DNA of 33,912 nt from a virus. The stretch lies in the IMG/VR virus record IMGVR_UViG_3300011115_000378, positions 1 to 33,912 of that record; one strand, 5' to 3'. A program made the translations under genes and the position numbers. Below the pieces are notes generated by a model, which was not told the origin of the DNA, searched no databases, and saw only the letters and a program-made list of their open reading frames with translations. Positions 32,161 through 33,912 of the stretch are shown here, piece by piece; positions within the stretch are counted from its first letter, which is position 1, and every line of letters begins with the position of its first letter.

Positions 32161-32189
32161 ATTATAGCATTATTTCGTATATAAATCAA
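32161..32189 (-). promoter_or_regulatory. Sigma-70 promoter P3 (extended -10)
   Basis: The minus strand has TTGATT, a 17-base spacer and TATAAT preceded by TGC. It lies just downstream of the strong terminator at 32207-32244, and in tandem with P2, 95 bases upstream of it. Confidence 0.8.
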
Positions 32190-32206
32190 CATCAGTTCAG
32201 CCAAAA

Positions 32207-32244
32207 GAAAAGCCCCAAGAATGCCTAAAAACTTGGGGCTTTTC
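32207..32244. terminator. Strong bidirectional-type terminator
   Basis: A perfect 13-bp inverted repeat GAAAAGCCCCAAG/CTTGGGGCTTTTC with a 12-base loop. In minus-strand RNA the stem is followed by TTTTGG and ends in CTTTTCTTTT; the plus strand also ends in TTTTC. It stops the transcript of the 56-aa gene before P3. Confidence 0.85.
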
Positions 32245-32245
32245 A

Positions 32246-32268
32246 AACACAGTTATTGCAACTGTGTT
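32246..32268. other. Extra hairpin beside the terminator
   Basis: AACACAGT-tattgca-ACTGTGTT is a perfect 8-bp inverted repeat directly upstream (in minus-strand sense) of the strong terminator. No T-run follows. It may stabilise the 3' end of the RNA. The remaining gene-free bases (32269-32363) show nothing further. Confidence 0.55.
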
Positions 32269-32363
32269 ATGTAAGGGCTAACACATATTAGGATATATTA
32301 CTTTGGCAAATAACAAAAGGTTTTCTATTACAGGAAACAATTTTTTCGCCCCTACATTATTAC

Positions 32364-32534
32364 TTATCTCAATGCTTCTAATTTACGCTGTTTATCCAGT
32401 AATTCCTGTTGAAGTTCATGTCTCTGTTCTTCCGCAGTCATTTCGGCACGCACTATCTTTATAGCATCACTGATGTCCGCACCAGTGTATAGTTGATACA
32501 TTATTCTAATTTGTTCTAAGCAGTCTTGGTTCAT
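32364..32534 (-). CDS. Small early protein, probably from a leaderless transcript (56 aa)
   Basis: The ATG is at 32534 and the TAA at 32366-32364. A perfect TTGACA-17-TATAAT promoter ends at 32541, so transcription should begin at or within a base of the ATG. No Shine-Dalgarno exists. The peptide (MNQDCLEQIRIMYQLYTGAD onward) is helical with a charged C-terminal coiled coil (ERHELQQELLDKQRKLEALR-like heptads). Its strong promoter and own terminator mark it as an independently expressed early gene. The sequence recalls small regulatory or inhibitor proteins, without a specific match. Confidence 0.72.
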   Translation of the reverse strand: MNQDCLEQIRIMYQLYTGADISDAIKIVRAEMTAEEQRHELQQELLDKQRKLEALR

Positions 32535-32540
32535 GATATT

Positions 32541-32569
32541 ATTATAGCATATAAGTTATTTAATGTCAA
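32541..32569 (-). promoter_or_regulatory. Perfect sigma-70 promoter P1 (TTGACA-17-TGCTATAAT)
   Basis: The minus strand carries full consensus -35 and -10 hexamers with the optimal 17-base spacer and an extended -10. It is the strongest promoter visible and drives the 56-aa gene without a leader. Confidence 0.9.
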
Positions 32570-32577
32570 CTAATACG

Positions 32578-32599
32578 AAAGTATAACTACCTATACTTT
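32578..32599. promoter_or_regulatory. Inverted repeat upstream of P1, possible operator
   Basis: AAAGTATA-actacc-TATACTTT is a perfect 8-bp inverted repeat starting nine bases upstream of the P1 -35 element. The position suits an activator site or an UP-like element. Confidence 0.45.
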
Positions 32600-32614
32600 A
32601 GTATGATTTACGAC

Positions 32615-32645
32615 AAAAAAAAGCCCCCAAGTTTCCAAGGGGGCT
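32615..32645 (-). terminator. Intrinsic terminator after the 188-aa gene
   Basis: On the minus strand AGCCCCC and GGGGGCT, with a 10-base loop, are followed by eight T residues (32622-32615). It ends the fibre/61-aa/188-aa transcript before P1. Confidence 0.88.
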
Positions 32646-32673
32646 AAGAGTTACTATTAAATTAACACACAGA

Positions 32674-33240
32674 CTAGTTATCACAATAGTCTGTATCATC
32701 CAATTCCAGAGGAATTGGATCTTTGAGTATTGCTCTTGCATTACCCAATAACGAATCAACATATGCTGTGTCATCGTTAAAGTATTTAATCTTTAATTCA
32801 TCAAAATATCCCATGGTATACAAGCGTTCATTGTCAGTCATATTTCTATCACTGATGTTGTCACGTGTCCAAAGCAAAGTTCTTTTTTTGTTTATGTGCG
32901 GAGGTTTGAGATGACACCAAACTGCTGATTTATTACAGCATTTAATCCAAATGTCAACATCATTAATCTGTGATTCTGGCACATACATTAGTGTGATCCA
33001 ATGATTGCGATGTGAATCAAAATATATAACTTGGTCTTTGATTAACAAACATTCCGTGGCTGTTTTGGTTACTATGGCACGATTATAGTTATCAGGTTCT
33101 GGTGTTGGATAATCTGTGTATTCTCCATGCACTTTTTTCCAACCTGTTTGTCTTGCTAAAGGTACTCGTGGATCTATAAAATCTTTGGCACCTTTGTATT
33201 CGCTGTGGTATGTCCAGTAGACATATCTGTTATTGTTCAT
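32674..33240 (-). CDS. Protein of unknown function at the end of the fibre operon (188 aa)
   Basis: The ATG at 33240 follows the 61-aa gene by 18 bases; TTTAAATACTGG lies in the gap and no strong ribosome site is seen. The protein is Trp/Tyr/Asp-rich (YVYWTYHSEYKGAKDFIDPR, NHWITLMYVPESQINDVDIW) with a Cys pair (IKCCNKSAVWCHL) and a charged C-terminus. There is no signal peptide or membrane helix. Its position after the fibre and a possible holin suggests lysis or a fibre-chaperone role, but nothing in the sequence identifies it. Confidence 0.72.
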   Translation of the reverse strand: MNNNRYVYWTYHSEYKGAKDFIDPRVPLARQTGWKKVHGEYTDYPTPEPDNYNRAIVTKTATECLLIKDQVIYFDSHRNHWITLMYVPESQINDVDIWIKCCNKSAVWCHLKPPHINKKRTLLWTRDNISDRNMTDNERLYTMGYFDELKIKYFNDDTAYVDSLLGNARAILKDPIPLELDDTDYCDN

Positions 33241-33258
33241 ACCAGTATTTAAAGACTA

Positions 33259-33444
33259 TTACCGTGAATTGAGTTTTGTTTCAATGCGTTCTAATGCTTT
33301 ACTTTGGTGTTCGCTGTTGGTGTGTATGATGGCAGTCTTCTTATCTAAAGCATCAATCTTTTCATTTAATGATAGATAGCCAGTGCCACCAATACCCAAA
33401 CTGCCTATCACTATCCAACTTAATTGTTTCAATGTGAATTCCAT
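33259..33444 (-). CDS. Small membrane protein, possible holin or spanin (61 aa)
   Basis: The ATG is preceded by GGAG and starts two bases after the fibre stop. A single N-terminal hydrophobic helix (LSWIVIGSLGIGGTGYLSL, about residues 8-26) is followed by a hydrophilic coiled-coil-like tail (NEKIDALDKKTAIIHTNSEH, then ALERIETKLNSR). This type II membrane layout is shared by short phage holin-like and Rz-like proteins and some tail accessory proteins. No partner spanin or separate endolysin is recognised. Confidence 0.65.
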   Translation of the reverse strand: MEFTLKQLSWIVIGSLGIGGTGYLSLNEKIDALDKKTAIIHTNSEHQSKALERIETKLNSR

Positions 33445-33445
33445 A

Positions 33446-33912
33446 TTACGCTCCTACTGGCACTACTGTTAAAATAACACTGGGGATTGCTGGCACCACA
33501 CCTGCTGCCGCAACATAGTCTAAAACAACTGCTGTGCCATCACTCGCCCAAGCAAGTTCATAATAGTCTCCTGCTGCCGCACTGACAATATAGTTCCACG
33601 CTGCCATAATTCTATCACCGTTGCCAGCAATTCTGGTATCACCTGCTGAGTCGGCAACATTAGCACCATTCTTCTTTAACCAAATAAATGCGTTGTGTGC
33701 TCCACCTGATGTTTGATTTAACTGAGCACTGAACTGAATGTTATATACTCCAGCATTACTCATTGTAATACGAGTAAGTGTTGTGCCATTAGTGACAATA
33801 CTAATACCATTGCTGATACCTGTGTTATTAAATGACATCAAGTTTTCAGCGTTGGCCACAGGATTGGTTTGATCCTGTGTGCTGTATGCTTCAATATATT
33901 GTCTGCCATAAC
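33446..33912 (-). CDS. Large tail fibre protein, C-terminal part (continuation of the gene at 1-2822)
   Basis: This is the 3' end of the fibre gene, open to the right edge of the window. The internal Met at 33859 is not a start, because the same frame reads through it from 2822 on the circle. The last ~110 residues (from about ITMSNAGVYNIQFSAQL, then WLKKNGANVADS) look like the C1q/TNF-like beta-jelly-roll tips found on phage fibres, a likely receptor-contact domain. The stop TAA lies two bases before the ATG of the 61-aa membrane-protein gene, so the two are co-transcribed and probably coupled. Confidence 0.85.
   Translation of the reverse strand, partial: YGRQYIEAYSTQDQTNPVANAENLMSFNNTGISNGISIVTNGTTLTRITMSNAGVYNIQFSAQLNQTSGGAHNAFIWLKKNGANVADSAGDTRIAGNGDRIMAAWNYIVSAAAGDYYELAWASDGTAVVLDYVAAAGVVPAIPSVILTVVPVGA
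33786..33912. repeat. Terminal direct repeat (assembly overlap), right copy
   Basis: This is the exact copy of positions 1-127. Removing it leaves a 33,785-bp circle. Confidence 0.95.

Overview
The window is a complete, circularly closed genome of a small tailed bacteriophage, probably a short-tailed podovirus. Positions 1-127 repeat exactly at 33786-33912, so the unique circle is 33,785 bp. The first and last coding fragments are two ends of one tail-fibre gene (1053 codons plus stop) that reads in frame across the junction. Every gene I can support, and the single tRNA, lies on the minus strand, so transcription runs from high to low coordinates. GC looks roughly 40% by eye. The host is not named by the sequence. 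Consensus sigma-70 promoters, Shine-Dalgarno sites and intrinsic terminators point to an ordinary bacterium. The gene style (SU10-type capsid, proline-rich Hint protein, many small beta-insert domains, GRGPTxGN peptides) resembles uncultured marine and freshwater podoviruses; that comparison is from memory.

Layout in transcription order. (1) 33.2-28.9 kb is an accessory/early-type region of small genes of mostly unknown function. It holds three extended -10 sigma-70 promoters, several terminators, an HNH-nuclease-like gene, a 250-aa protein behind four 18-20 bp repeats, and tRNA-Gln(UUG). (2) 28.8-18.5 kb carries tail and internal-virion genes: a large nozzle/stabilisation-like protein, a 371-aa protein, a 1040-aa protein with an embedded Hint (intein-like) domain, a 320-aa protein with an S74-type chaperone end, an 823-aa transglycosylase-bearing protein and a 238-aa partner. 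(3) 18.5-13.3 kb carries a Dps-like ferritin, a possible small terminase and a run of small, mostly translationally coupled genes. (4) 13.25-6.0 kb is packaging and head: large terminase, portal, scaffold and major capsid protein, closed by a strong terminator. (5) 5.9 kb round through position 1 to 33.26 kb carries a 186-aa protein, a head-tail adaptor with two beta inserts, two fibre genes and a 61-aa membrane protein.

I recognise no DNA polymerase, primase, helicase, RNA polymerase, integrase or stand-alone endolysin. The phage therefore seems to be nearly all virion plus about ten unknown small genes, and probably depends on the host for replication and transcription. The observation I find most worth following is a minus-strand heptamer, [AC]TAAATA. 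By eye it occurs only in gaps between genes, just upstream of start codons (eleven copies at ten loci), and resembles the T4-type late promoter box, although no T4-type late sigma factor is visible.
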